DNA from: Anaerolineae bacterium
Lineage (GTDB): Bacteria; Chloroflexota; Anaerolineae; Promineifilales; Promineifilaceae
Reading direction: 5' to 3'
Assembly: GCA_023382655.1 (NCBI GenBank)
Contig: JAHDWK010000016.1
Location: 1 to 64,000 of the forward strand
DNA length: 64,000 nucleotides
Shown: positions 51,511-63,000 of the stretch, piece after piece
How the letters are laid out: the number at the start of each line of letters is the position of its first letter
Position numbering within the stretch: position 1 is the stretch's first letter
Position numbers and translations under genes: made by a program
The notes under the pieces: generated by a model
Told to the model about the DNA's origin: nothing
Seen by the model: only the letters and a program-made list of their open reading frames with translations
The model's database searches: none

Positions 51511-53988
51511 ATGACACATGCTGAAAACATAACTCTGGAAGAACAAGTGGTTCAGAAAAGAGCTTTGCTGAAACTAATCATCCTGCTGGCAGCGACAGTG
51601 CCTGCCACCCTGGCTTATTTTTTCATCGGGCAGCAGCAAAATGCCCCGGCCATTATTACCGTTGCCTGGATGCTGGCAGGCTTCTTCCTGCTTGAATTAG
51701 TGGCTATCTACCTGGTCAGAAAAAACCAACCACAACGGGCGATATGGCTGGTAATTGCCGGCATGATGATTCTTGGGCTGGCCTCTACTCTTCTCGTCTC
51801 TGGATTTGGCGTGATCTTAGGGCTGACTTACCCCATTCTCGCCATTCTCTTGACCGATAGCATATTGTCATCCAAGGGGATTACACGAGCTACCATCATC
51901 GCGGTTGTTGTCGGGGTGGCCATCCTCCTCATTGACTTGTTTGGCCCGGCGACACGCACCCCGGCGCCGGCCGCTTTGCAAACATTTTTGCCAGGCATCA
52001 TCATCGCCATCATTATTGTGTATGCCCTGTTCATCATCTTAAATTTCAAGAATTACAGTATGCGCGCCAAACTCATTACCGCCACCGCCATGGTAGCCAT
52101 TATCTCTGTGCTGGCGGTGACGGTGATTGTGGGTATTACCACGCGCAATGCCCTGGTGAACCAGTTGGGTGGGAATTTGAACAGTCTGGCGGAGTCACAG
52201 GCGTTAGCCCTGGGCGAAGTGATGGCGCGCCAGATCAACGTCATGGAGACATTGGCTCTAAACAGGACTGTCAGGGATGCGGTCAATGCCCGTAATGATT
52301 TTTATGAGGGTCAGACCCCCCAAGAAGTTGCCGCCGCCAATTTACAATTGAGTCGGCAATGGCAGACGGCAGATTCGACGGATCGCCTGGTGTTGAGTGT
52401 GATGAACAATTCAACCTCGCAGCAGTTGCTTGCTTTTCAGCAGACATTTCCGGACCATACCCGCATATTACTTACAGACGCCAATGGCGCCCTGGTAGCG
52501 GCGTCGCAGCGCCCCGATGTATTTGATTTCAGTAATGAGGAGTGGTGGCAGAATACCTTATCTTCCGGTTTTGCGGCTGTGCATGTCAGCCAACCCTATG
52601 TGGTTGACGGCCGTGAAGATTTGTTGGTGGATATTGCCGTGCCGGTGCGCACTGTTGACACTACCGGTCGTTCCCGTGTGTCTGGGGTATTACTGACCTC
52701 TTACAGCCTAAATTCGCTGGTGCAAATTTTGCGTAGCGCCGCTTTTGGGCAGACCGGCCATTTTGATCTGCACTTCCCCAATTTCCGACAAATTGAGGTG
52801 AGAGGGAATAATGATGTGCAACTCCAGTTCGTCTCACCGGCCGAAGCCAGTCTGGTGGAGCAATTGTGGTTCAATGACTTGCCTTTTTTGAACGATATTT
52901 ACAATGGCGTCCCCAGTCTGATCAGCCAGGGGCGGGTGAACACCCTGGCCTATGAGCCAAAGGTAGATAGCCTGGGTTGGCGAGTATTAGCGGTGCAGGA
53001 GGAAGCCGAAGCGTTGCAGCCGGTGAACCAGCAGCAGCGCACCAATATATTATTGGGCGTAGTTATCGTGCTGTTGGCCACAGGGACAGCCGCCGTGATA
53101 GCGCAGTTGTTAGCCCGGCCCATTGTGCGCCTGACAAACACGGCCGTACAGGTAGCTGATGGTGATCTCTCTGCCCGCGCGGAAATCCCCAGCAACGACG
53201 AGATTGGTATATTGGCTATGACATTTAATCGCATGACCGGCCAGTTGCAAGAATCCATTGAAGGGTTGGAACAACGGGTGACGGAACGGACACGTGCTCT
53301 GACCGCCAGTGTGGAAGTGAGCCGCAGCCTGTCCACCGTGTTGGATCCAGACCAGTTGGTCGTGGAAGTGGTAGAGCAGGTACGCGCAGCTTTTGGTTAT
53401 TACTACGTACAAATATACCTGTGGGACGAATTGCAAAACCAACTGGCTATGGCGGGTGGCACCGGAGAAGCCGGGCAGGTTTTGCTGGCGCGCGGTCATG
53501 CCTTAGCCGCGGGGCAAGGGTTAGTTGGCCGGGCGGCAGCCATCAATGACCCTGTTTTTATTCCTGATGTTTCCCAGGCGCCAGACTGGAAACCCAATCC
53601 TTTGTTGCCAGACACCAGGGCAGAGATTGCCGTGCCTATTGCGGTAGGTGAGAAGGTGTTAGGTGTGTTGGATGTGCAGCATGATGTTTCTAACGGATTA
53701 GCGGCTGACGATGTAGAAGTATTGCAGTCAGTGGCGTATCAGGTAGCCATTGCCATTCAGAATGCGCAGTCTTTTGACCAGGCGCGGAAACAGGCTGAGC
53801 GTGAGGCAATGATTAACGCCATCAACCAGAAGATTCAGAGTGCAACCTCAGTGGATGCGGTGCTGCAAGTGGCGGCGGCGGAATTGGGCCATGCCCTACG
53901 AGAGCAAAAAATGCGCGTACAACTGGTGAATCCGGCCCATGTTGACAATGGTCACGGCCGTAGTCGTAGCGATTATCAACCCACATAA
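51511..53988 (+). CDS. Membrane-anchored Cache-HAMP-GAF sensor protein 2
   Basis: The 825-residue protein has about six membrane helices (residues 15-180) and another at about 188-210. An extracytoplasmic Cache-like domain (about 215-500, with RILLTDANGALVAAS and FSNEEWWQNTL) follows, then a helix at about 512-532, HAMP (ARPIVRLTNTAVQVADGDL) and a coiled coil. A GAF domain (about 615-760) holds NPLLPDTRAEIAVPIAVGE. It ends in the same helical stub as sensor 1 (INAINQKIQSATSVDAVL). An AAGGAG site precedes the ATG. The output domain is missing. Confidence 0.85.
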   Translation: MTHAENITLEEQVVQKRALLKLIILLAATVPATLAYFFIGQQQNAPAIITVAWMLAGFFLLELVAIYLVRKNQPQRAIWLVIAGMMILGLASTLLVSGFGVILGLTYPILAILLTDSILSSKGITRATIIAVVVGVAILLIDLFGPATRTPAPAALQTFLPGIIIAIIIVYALFIILNFKNYSMRAKLITATAMVAIISVLAVTVIVGITTRNALVNQLGGNLNSLAESQALALGEVMARQINVMETLALNRTVRDAVNARNDFYEGQTPQEVAAANLQLSRQWQTADSTDRLVLSVMNNSTSQQLLAFQQTFPDHTRILLTDANGALVAASQRPDVFDFSNEEWWQNTLSSGFAAVHVSQPYVVDGREDLLVDIAVPVRTVDTTGRSRVSGVLLTSYSLNSLVQILRSAAFGQTGHFDLHFPNFRQIEVRGNNDVQLQFVSPAEASLVEQLWFNDLPFLNDIYNGVPSLISQGRVNTLAYEPKVDSLGWRVLAVQEEAEALQPVNQQQRTNILLGVVIVLLATGTAAVIAQLLARPIVRLTNTAVQVADGDLSARAEIPSNDEIGILAMTFNRMTGQLQESIEGLEQRVTERTRALTASVEVSRSLSTVLDPDQLVVEVVEQVRAAFGYYYVQIYLWDELQNQLAMAGGTGEAGQVLLARGHALAAGQGLVGRAAAINDPVFIPDVSQAPDWKPNPLLPDTRAEIAVPIAVGEKVLGVLDVQHDVSNGLAADDVEVLQSVAYQVAIAIQNAQSFDQARKQAEREAMINAINQKIQSATSVDAVLQVAAAELGHALREQKMRVQLVNPAHVDNGHGRSRSDYQPT

Positions 53989-53999
53989 GGAAAGTAGCG

Positions 54000-56480
54000 A
54001 TGCCAGAATCACTTAAAAAACTGTGGTCGCCCCCCATTTTTGAAGACGAGGAGAAAAGCAGAGTTGCTTACATCCTGAACATTGTGTTGCTCACCATGCT
54101 CACGGTCGTTGTGGTTGTGGGTAGTTTGTATCTGGTTGTGCAGATTGGCGCGGGTGTACAAACCGTGTTTTATGTGTTTGTGCGTCTGGCGGGTGGCTTG
54201 CTTTTGCTCATGTTCCTGATGCGGCGCGGGTATGTGCAGTTTGCCTCCATTGGTCTGACCGCGCTCTTTCTATGGTTTGCTTATAGCATACTACCGGCAG
54301 AAGAAACATTTAGCAGCCCCACTCCCATCGCCTTCATTTTGCCAATTGTCATGGCCGGTTTGTTATTAGGAGGACGCGCCGGTGTGCTAACGGCCGTCAT
54401 CAGTACCGTTATTCTGGCCCTGGTGGGGGCTGGTGACTATGATACGGCGCCCCAACTATTCGTATCTTTATTACCCTTTTTTGCCGGCATCTACATCTCC
54501 GTGGCGTTGTTGTTGCGCCTGGCGGCCAATAGTATCACGGACGCCCTTAACGAAGCACGGCAAAGCAATACCGCGCTGCAACAGATCAATGCCGAGATGG
54601 AAAGCCGGGTGGCAGAACGCACCCGCGATCTGGCATTGGCGGCCGATATTGGCCGGGTGCTGACCCAGGTGCGTGATGTGGAGCAGGTACTTACCGAAGC
54701 GGTGCAAAACATTCTCACCCGCTTTGACCTGTATTATGTGCAAATTTATCTGGTGGATACTGCCGGGCAAAATCTGGTGTTGCGCGCCGGAACGGGCACA
54801 GTCGGCCGGGAACTGCGGTCACGGGGACACAGTCTGCCGATGAATGCAGCCTCTACCAATGGCGCGGCAGTCGTGAATCGGCAGGCTGTCATTGTGGCAG
54901 ACACGGCCGTCAGCCCCACCTTTCGCCCCAACCCACTCCTCCCCGATACCCGTTCCGAAATGGCTATACCGCTGATTATTGGCGAGATAGCGGTAGGTGT
55001 ATTGGATTTGCAGAGCCGCCAGCCACGCGCCCTTTCTGCTGACAATTTGGGCGCTTTTGAAATTTTGGCCGGCCAGTTAGCCATTGCCATCGAAAATGCA
55101 CGTCTGCTCCGGGATACCAGCCGGGCGCGAACGGAGCTAGAAAGTCGCATTCAACAATCCACCCGCGCAGATTGGGGTGGCTACCTGGATGCTATTCAGC
55201 ATGGCGAGCGCATTGGTTATCTATATGATCGTGGTGAACTGGTGCCGCTGGCGGAGGTGGTGGATGAAAACGGCCGTAGCCACGCCGTACCCATTACACT
55301 GGCCGGTCAAGAGATTGGCGCGATTGTGTTAGAAGAAACAGAAAGTGAATTATCTCCGGCTGATGTAGACATTGTGCATGCCGTGGCCCGCCAGATGGGC
55401 CAGCAACTTGAAAACCTGCGCCTGTTAGAAGAAGCAGAACGCTATCGCCAGGAAGCAGAAGAAGCCACCCATCGCCTGGTTCGTGAAGGTTGGGCCACTG
55501 AAAATCTGTTAGCTGAACAAGTGACAGGTTTTGTTTATGACCAGACAACCGTGCAACCTTTAACTGGGGTTGGTGATGCACCTACAGATATATCTATCCC
55601 CATGATTGTACAGGGGGAACCGATTGGTCAGTTGGAATTGGAGGGTGTGGCCGATAACCCGGAGACCATCGAACTGGCGACGGCTGTGGCCGCCCGCCTC
55701 AGCGCCCACCTGGAAAACCTGCGTTTAACCCGGCAGACGGAACAAGCCCTGTCGGAGGCCAAACAGCGTTCTGCAGAACTGAATATCCTCAACGAAATGG
55801 GTGTGGCTTTTGCGGCGGCTCGTGAAACCAACGAGATATTAACGCTCATTCAAACATATACCTCCCGCCTGATTCGTCCCACAGAAAATCTTTATATTGC
55901 CCTTTACGATGAGGCTACAAACGAAACGGCCATCCATCTGTTTTATAAACCCGGCGAGATTGTTTATTCGGAGAAAGTGGAAAATATCATTTACCGCCGA
56001 AGCGGCAATGGTGTCACGGAATATGTGATGCGCACACGCAAACCGCTGTTGGTTAATGGTGACATGGAAACAACGGCCGTTGAATTAGGCTTCGAGTCTA
56101 TTGGCGCGCGCTCAAAATCCTGGATGGGCGTGCCGCTCATCGTTGGTGAACGCACATTGGGAGTTATTACCGTGCAAAGTTTTACCACTCCCTACCAGTA
56201 TGGTGAGTCCCAAATGGAATTGTTCATGTCTGTGGCCAGCGGCGCTGCCATTTCCCTGGAAAGTATACGGTTACTACAACAAATACAGTCGCGTGCCCGC
56301 CAGGAACAAATTTTGCGGGAAGTGACAGCGCGGGTGTACACGGCCGTAGACGCCGAATCCATCCTCCGCACCGCCGCCCAGGAAATTAACCAACACCTGG
56401 GCCTGGAAACATTTATCTATCTGGAAGATGAAATTCAACCCGATTTGGCAGCCGCCAATGGCGGTAATGGTCACAACTAG
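54000..56480 (+). CDS. Membrane-anchored multi-GAF sensor protein 3
   Basis: The 826-residue protein has six membrane helices (about 22-180), a coiled coil and a GAF domain (about 220-372). Two short 90-residue modules follow, beginning DWGGYLDAIQHGERIGYLYD and GWATENLLAEQVTGFVYD. A second full GAF (about 600-765, with GVTEYVMRTRKPLLVNGD) comes next, then a tail with VYTAVDAESILRTAAQEI. No enzymatic output is present. Twelve bases separate it from sensor 2. Confidence 0.84.
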   Translation: MPESLKKLWSPPIFEDEEKSRVAYILNIVLLTMLTVVVVVGSLYLVVQIGAGVQTVFYVFVRLAGGLLLLMFLMRRGYVQFASIGLTALFLWFAYSILPAEETFSSPTPIAFILPIVMAGLLLGGRAGVLTAVISTVILALVGAGDYDTAPQLFVSLLPFFAGIYISVALLLRLAANSITDALNEARQSNTALQQINAEMESRVAERTRDLALAADIGRVLTQVRDVEQVLTEAVQNILTRFDLYYVQIYLVDTAGQNLVLRAGTGTVGRELRSRGHSLPMNAASTNGAAVVNRQAVIVADTAVSPTFRPNPLLPDTRSEMAIPLIIGEIAVGVLDLQSRQPRALSADNLGAFEILAGQLAIAIENARLLRDTSRARTELESRIQQSTRADWGGYLDAIQHGERIGYLYDRGELVPLAEVVDENGRSHAVPITLAGQEIGAIVLEETESELSPADVDIVHAVARQMGQQLENLRLLEEAERYRQEAEEATHRLVREGWATENLLAEQVTGFVYDQTTVQPLTGVGDAPTDISIPMIVQGEPIGQLELEGVADNPETIELATAVAARLSAHLENLRLTRQTEQALSEAKQRSAELNILNEMGVAFAAARETNEILTLIQTYTSRLIRPTENLYIALYDEATNETAIHLFYKPGEIVYSEKVENIIYRRSGNGVTEYVMRTRKPLLVNGDMETTAVELGFESIGARSKSWMGVPLIVGERTLGVITVQSFTTPYQYGESQMELFMSVASGAAISLESIRLLQQIQSRARQEQILREVTARVYTAVDAESILRTAAQEINQHLGLETFIYLEDEIQPDLAAANGGNGHN

Positions 56481-56510
56481 CCTGACTATTTTCTCGATTG
56501 GAGAATCACG

Positions 56511-59500
56511 ATGACCGAACTGAACCAACTAGATAACCGGTTCACCACTAGAAAACGGATCGTCCGTTTCTTAGATAATCTAGCGCAACCATCTGCTTCC
56601 ATAACCGACCCTGCTGAGCGGCAGAACGTCCGTTTTTTAGCAACCATCATACTGGTAATTGCCGGCCTAACGGCCGTGAATCTGCCTGTTCGCCTGCTTT
56701 CTGGAAGCGCTTTTGAAAGCCCACGAGAAACCCTTGTTTATGTTGTGGTCACACTGGCTCTTTTTGGCGCTTATGCACTCAGCCGAACTGCACATTATCG
56801 CTGGGCACCGCTAATTGCCATTGTTGCCCTTACCTCTACCATCTACACTTCTTTTTTCCTGGCTGATCCACCGTCCCAAACCAGTTTTCTCTTTTTGGTA
56901 ATTATTGTCCTGTTTGCCAGCGCAATTCTTTCTAACCGTGATACCTTTTTGTTTGCCGCTGCAAATATCGCCTTTTTGTTGTTGGGGCCATTATTTGTTC
57001 CCACCATGGACTATGCTTTGTTGGGCCAGGCTATTGGTTTACTTATTATCTGCACGACCCTCATTTTGGTTGCTACCCAGCACCGGAATCGCGTGGAGGA
57101 AGTCCGACAGCAAGAACTAAAAACCGCTAATCAACAATTGCATATATTCAGCCAATCTTTGGAAGAGCGCGTGCAGGAACGTACCAATGACCTGGTGCTG
57201 GCGGCAGAAGTGGGCCAGGTGATTTCCCAAATTCGAGACCTGGATGAGTTATTGCAGCAGGCGGCTACGCTCATCCGCGAACGTTTTGATCTGTACCACA
57301 CGCAGATTTACCTGATGGATGAAACAGGCCAGTGGTTGCGGCTGCGGGCCGGTACCGGCGCCGTTGCCCAAACATTATTGGCGCAGGAGCACCGGCTGCC
57401 GGTGGATGAACATTCCATCAACGGCCGTGCCGCCGCCCTGGCCCAACCGGTCATTGTGCCGGATACGCAAAGCAGCGACTTTTTCCGCCCTAACCCGGCG
57501 CTGCCCGATACCTGCTCGGAAATGGCCGTTCCCCTGATTACGGGTGATCGGGTTGTTGGTGTTCTGGATATGCAGAGCAGCCAGGTCAACGGCCTGAACG
57601 AAACAGTTTTACCCGCCTTTGAAACCCTTACCGCCCAACTGGCCGTGGCCGTTCAGAATGCGAACCTGCTCACTGAAATGACCGAAACCACCCTGTTCCT
57701 TGACTCCATTGTGGCCAATATCCCCTTGATCTTATTTGTTAAGGAGGCAGAAGATTTGCGCTATGTGCGGGTCAGCAAGGGGATGGAAGAGCTGGTAGGG
57801 CTGTCGGCAGCGGAAATTGAAGGCAAAAATCATTATGATTTTTTCCTGCCGGAAACGGCCGCCAGTTTTGCCGCCCAGGATTACCAGGTACTGCAAAACA
57901 AAAAATTGGTAGAAATTCCTGAAGAAACAGTAGAGGGGGTAAACGGTGCGGTTGTCTTACAAACGCTGAAGGCGCCCGTTTTGGGCGCGGATGGTGAGCC
58001 TAAATATCTCATCGGTTTGTCCACAGATATTACCGAACGCAAACAAATTGAAGAGCAGTTGGCCGAACGGTTGAAACAGCTTAACTTGCTGAACGAAATT
58101 GGGCGCAAAGCGGAGGAAGTCTCGACCACTGACGAGTTTATGACCTGGATCACCCGGCGTGTGCCCCAAACGATGAGCCACCCTGAGGCGTGTGTGGCGG
58201 CGGTGACAATGGGGAATGAAACCTTTGGGGATGACCGGGCCGTGGCGCTACCCCGCCATATGGTGGAAGACCTGACGGTGCGCGGCGAATTGGTCGGCCG
58301 TATTCATGTCGCCTATGTTGAGCCTGCCCTGAATTTCCGTGATGAAGATAGCGCGATTATTGGCAGCGTGGGGCGGCGTATTAGCAGCTACATTGAAAAC
58401 CAACGGCTGTTGGCCCAACTACAGGCGCAGGCGGGCAATTTGCAGAAGGTGGCGGAAATCAGCACGGCCGTGGCCGCCAACCGTAACCCCACCCAACTGA
58501 CGCAAGAAGTCGCCGAATTAACACATACCGCTTTTGACCTTTACCAGACGGCCGTCTTCGTTCTGGAAGAGAATGATCTGGTTCTGACCGGCGCGGCCGG
58601 CAATTTAACAGTGGCTGCTGCCGGCCAAAGCCCCCGTCTATCGCGGCATACGCTCAAATCATTAGTGGCTCGCGTGGCCCGCACTGGGCAAGGCATCCTG
58701 GTTAATGATGTGACCGGGGAACCAGATTTTATGCCCCACCCCGCCCTCCCAGAGACAAAGGCCGAAATTGTGGTACCGCTGCTGGTAGGCGACCAGGTGT
58801 TTGGCGTGTTGGATATCCAGTCCAACAAGCGTAATGCCTTTACGGCCGAAGACCTTAACATCTTTACCACCCTGGCCGCACAGGTGGCTATTTCCCTGCA
58901 AAACGCCCGCCAATACCAACAAACACAAACGGCGCTAGAAGAACTGCGCTCGTTACAGCAAGTGATCACCAGGGAAGGTTGGCAAGCCTTCCGCAGCAAC
59001 CGGCAACGGGCCGTACAGGGATATATTGCCAATCGGCAGCAGCTTCAGCCAATTATGGCTCACTCCAGAGACGAAGCCTCGGATATCCCCGTCGCCGCCA
59101 CGCTACCCGGCATTGCTCCTGAGAAATCATTGGTAATGCCGGTGCAGGTACGGGGCACCACCATTGCCAGATTAGGTGTGCGTAAAGATGGCGAAACGGC
59201 CGTGGCTCCCGAAACCGAAGCATTATTGGTGGCCATTGCCCAGCAAGTGGCCGAGGCATTAGAACGTGCACGCCTCTTTGAAGAAACGGAACTGTCTCGC
59301 GCCCAGACAGACCAGCTATATGCCGGTAGTGAACGGGTGGTACGGGCCACGACCCTGGACGAAATTTTGGAGGCGTTGGTATCGTCAACCGCCTTACAGT
59401 GGATGGATCGGGTAGATTTGCTCTTCTTTGACCAGCCCTGGCGTGATACACGCCCGCAAATGATGGCAACAGCAGCCATGATGGACATGGCCGGGCTGAG

Positions 59501-60041
59501 TTCACCGGATTCGGCCACACAAACTTATGCGATGGACGAGTTCCCACTGGCGGACATCCTGACAAAAGATGAGCCGTTTGTCGTGAATAATGTCCACAGT
59601 GAGACTGACATCGGCGAAGCGATCTACCACTTCTTGTTAGAGCAATTAGAGGTTAGCAGCCTGTTTGTCTTCCCGCTGGTGGTGGGGGATCAATGGATTG
59701 GTCTGCTCATGGGGCGTTCGATTGCGCCACAGGATCTGACGGAGGCGGATGTGCGCCAGATCAGCAGTCTGGTAGACCAGGCGACGGCGGTGGCCCAAAC
59801 TATTCGCCTGATCGAAGCAACCCAGGCGCGCGCCCAACAAGAACAAATTTTGCGGCGGGTGTCGGAACGGGTGTACACGGCCGTAGACGCCGAATCGGTA
59901 CTGCGCACGGCAGTGCAAGAAGTGGGCCGTGTCCTGGGGTTGGAAGCATTTGTCTACCTGGAAGAATCGGCTACGGCCGTGCCCAACACGGCGCTTCTTT
60001 CTGAAAAAGCAACTAATGGAACTGCGGGTAACAACCTTTAG
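56511..60041 (+). CDS. Membrane-anchored multi-GAF/PAS sensor protein 4
   Basis: The 1176-residue protein has membrane helices in residues 40-185, then a coiled coil and GAF 1 (about 235-385). A PAS domain (about 395-510, starting FLDSIVANIPLILFVKEAED) ends in the linker STDITERKQIEEQL. A GAF-like segment (about 525-645), GAF (about 655-805), a short module (about 825-925, starting GWQAFRSNRQRAVQGYI) and a last GAF (about 940-1105) follow. The tail reads VYTAVDAESVLRTAVQEVG, nearly the same as in sensor 3. No kinase domain is present. Confidence 0.84.
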   Translation: MTELNQLDNRFTTRKRIVRFLDNLAQPSASITDPAERQNVRFLATIILVIAGLTAVNLPVRLLSGSAFESPRETLVYVVVTLALFGAYALSRTAHYRWAPLIAIVALTSTIYTSFFLADPPSQTSFLFLVIIVLFASAILSNRDTFLFAAANIAFLLLGPLFVPTMDYALLGQAIGLLIICTTLILVATQHRNRVEEVRQQELKTANQQLHIFSQSLEERVQERTNDLVLAAEVGQVISQIRDLDELLQQAATLIRERFDLYHTQIYLMDETGQWLRLRAGTGAVAQTLLAQEHRLPVDEHSINGRAAALAQPVIVPDTQSSDFFRPNPALPDTCSEMAVPLITGDRVVGVLDMQSSQVNGLNETVLPAFETLTAQLAVAVQNANLLTEMTETTLFLDSIVANIPLILFVKEAEDLRYVRVSKGMEELVGLSAAEIEGKNHYDFFLPETAASFAAQDYQVLQNKKLVEIPEETVEGVNGAVVLQTLKAPVLGADGEPKYLIGLSTDITERKQIEEQLAERLKQLNLLNEIGRKAEEVSTTDEFMTWITRRVPQTMSHPEACVAAVTMGNETFGDDRAVALPRHMVEDLTVRGELVGRIHVAYVEPALNFRDEDSAIIGSVGRRISSYIENQRLLAQLQAQAGNLQKVAEISTAVAANRNPTQLTQEVAELTHTAFDLYQTAVFVLEENDLVLTGAAGNLTVAAAGQSPRLSRHTLKSLVARVARTGQGILVNDVTGEPDFMPHPALPETKAEIVVPLLVGDQVFGVLDIQSNKRNAFTAEDLNIFTTLAAQVAISLQNARQYQQTQTALEELRSLQQVITREGWQAFRSNRQRAVQGYIANRQQLQPIMAHSRDEASDIPVAATLPGIAPEKSLVMPVQVRGTTIARLGVRKDGETAVAPETEALLVAIAQQVAEALERARLFEETELSRAQTDQLYAGSERVVRATTLDEILEALVSSTALQWMDRVDLLFFDQPWRDTRPQMMATAAMMDMAGLSSPDSATQTYAMDEFPLADILTKDEPFVVNNVHSETDIGEAIYHFLLEQLEVSSLFVFPLVVGDQWIGLLMGRSIAPQDLTEADVRQISSLVDQATAVAQTIRLIEATQARAQQEQILRRVSERVYTAVDAESVLRTAVQEVGRVLGLEAFVYLEESATAVPNTALLSEKATNGTAGNNL

Positions 60042-60083
60042 ACTGTGGCCAGTTTCTGACTGAGCCACCTCTGGTAATGTATT

Positions 60084-63000
60084 ATGACTCGACTGAACCA
60101 ACAACCGGTAAATGAAGCCTCTGCAGAGGCAAAACGGGCCAATCGCGCCTATCGTTTGCTGCTAGGCATGGCTACAGCTATTGCCCTGGCGGCTGGTATC
60201 ATCTTTTTCCGCCAGCTTTTTGATGGAGACGATGATTATAGCGATCTTATCGAGCCAGGCCTGGGCATCCTGGCGGCGATATTCATTTATGCCGGAGCAG
60301 TCCTGGCCAAAAGAGACCGCGTGACCGCCGCTATTATTCTGGTGGCAGTTATCTTGTTTGGCTTTGACCTGTTTCTTATTACCCGTCTCACAGATATTGT
60401 GCTGCCGCTCACCATTACTTTCACATTTCTCATTGTGCTTATTGCCAGCCAGACGTTACCCCCGCGCACGGTTCCCTGGGGGGTGGTTATAACGTTTCTC
60501 ATCGGCGCCGGCCTGATTATTTTAGATCTGTTCTGGCCGGGTGAACGTAGCGGCATTTCGGGTGCCGACTTGCGTGTTGTTTATATTACGGCCGTTATCC
60601 TTTTTGGCCTTACCTTTGCCGTTACCATCCGCCAGTTTCCCATCTACTCGCTGCGCACTAAACTCATGTCGGCAGCCGTGACGCTGGTCATCATTACCGT
60701 TATTTTGACCACCGTTGTAGTGAATGGCATCACCCGTCGTAACTTCACCGCGCAGTTGAACGAACAGTTCCACACGATCAGTAACTCACAAGCATCTGCC
60801 GTCAGTGAATTGTTAGGTCGGGAAGTCAATGTTTTGCAGGCTTTCAGCCTGGACAGCGGCCTGATCAGCCTCATCCGCACGAACAACCGGGAATACACAG
60901 GCACAGAAGAGCAAATTGCCGCCACAATTGATCAGCTCAATTTGCAATGGCTCACAACTCCTGAAGGGGGAGGGATTATCAACCGGTTTAGCAATAATGC
61001 CACGTCCAGCATCCTGCGCAACTACCAATATAACTTTCCGCAAAATGCAGACATACTGGTCACAAACCGTTATGGCGCTTTGGCCGGCGTTACCTCCCCC
61101 ATTGACAAGTTTGACCAGCGTGATGAAGAGTGGTGGCAGGTAGCCTATAATAATGGGGAGGGGGCCATATACGTTGGCTTGCCAGAGCGGAACCCGACCA
61201 CAGGCGTTGTGGGTATCCCTATTGCCATGCCCATTTATTCAGGTGTCGAGTTTGTCGGTGTTTTGCGCACCACCCTGACACTGACTCAATTGCGTGAATT
61301 GTTAGCCGAAACAGGGGATTTGGGCGAAACGGTTCATAGTGACATGTTGTTTGGCGACCTGACGCTGCATGATGATGACGAGCATGAAGCAGGCGATATC
61401 CATCTGGCGCCAATTGATATTGACCCGGCGGTGCTGGCTGCCCTGCGTGATAGCCAGACGCCTAATGTGGTCAGCCAGGTTGAAGGTGTAACCAGTCTGG
61501 TTCATGAAGCGCCTATCTCAACATTTGGGCGTATCCCGGCCATAGATGCATTAGGTTGGTCTATTCTTGTCCATCAGCCGGAGCAAGATGCGTTGGTGTC
61601 GGTGGCCGCGCAAGAGCGCGTGAGTATTGTGCTGGCGCTCACGGCCGTTGCTATGGGCAGCTTGTTGGCGGCTTATTTTGCCCGCTTGTTTACCGGCCCG
61701 GTGAACAGGCTGACGGACACGGCCGTGCTCATTGCCGCCGGTGATTTAAATCGCCAGGCGCCAATAGAAACACAGGATGAAATCGGCGTTTTGGCCCAGG
61801 CCTTCAACAACATGACAACCCAGTTGCGTACCTTCATCGGCACGCTCGAAAGTCGTGTGGCCGACCGTACCCAGGCATTGGCTACCAGCACCGAAGTCAG
61901 CCGACGCCTGTCTACCATCCTCGACCTGGATGAACTGGTAACAGAGGTGGTGAACCAGACCCGTGATGCGTTTCACTATTACCATGCCCAAATTTATCTG
62001 TTCGACGCCGCCAAACTGCATCTGCTGATGGCCGGCGGCACCGGACAGGCAGGCCAGCAGATGCTGGCTGCCGGGCACAAACTGCGGATCAATCAGGGCG
62101 TGGTGGGCCGGGCGGCGGCTACCAACCAGGTTGTCTTGATTCCCGATGTGGCGCAAGATGACCAGTGGCTGCCCAATCCCCTGTTGCCAGACACCAGGGC
62201 CGAGGTTGCCATTCCCATTGCCCTGGGGGATGAGGTGTTGGGGGTGCTGGATGTGCAGCATAATGTGACGCAAGGTTTGAATGAAGAAAGTGTGGCGTTG
62301 CTGCAATCTATTGCTAACCAGGTGGCGGTGGCCATTCAAAATGCCCAGCAGGTGGAGCAGACAAACATTCAGTATGATATGGCTTCTGAACTGACGCAGG
62401 CGGGCCAGCCGGAGCAAATTTTAGAGGCGGTCAGTAATTACGGCCGTCGCCTGGGCGCTACCTCTGCTCAGCTCCTGTTTTTTGAAAATGATGAAGCTGG
62501 TCAGCCAGAATGGGCGGTGGTGCAGGCGTCCTGGCATACAGGGGATGGCGGTATCCCCAAAGGGGCTCGTTATTATTTACCTGATTTTGGTTTTACTCCT
62601 TTGTGGCTCTCTTCACCGGAACGGCCGTTACTCATTGATGATACCACGACCCATGACGCGATCAGCCCCGAACTACGCCGGCTGCATACCCAGATCAAAA
62701 TCCTGGCAACGGCCGTGTTGCCTCTCTATGCTCAAAGCCGCTGGGCCGGGCTGATTATCTTTAATTGGAATACGCCACATTCCTTTACCAGTCGAGATGA
62801 GCGCATCTTCACCAATCTGGCGCAACAAACATTTTCTGTGGCAGAAGCGGTGCAGGCCACCCAACGCATCCAGGCCGCTTTGCACGAGGCCGAACAACTG
62901 TACCAGGTCAGCCAGCGTCTAAGTCAGGCTACCAATCTGGAAGAGTCCTTAATCGCAGCCACCCAAACAGCCATTGATGGGGGGGCTGCCGGAACCACCC

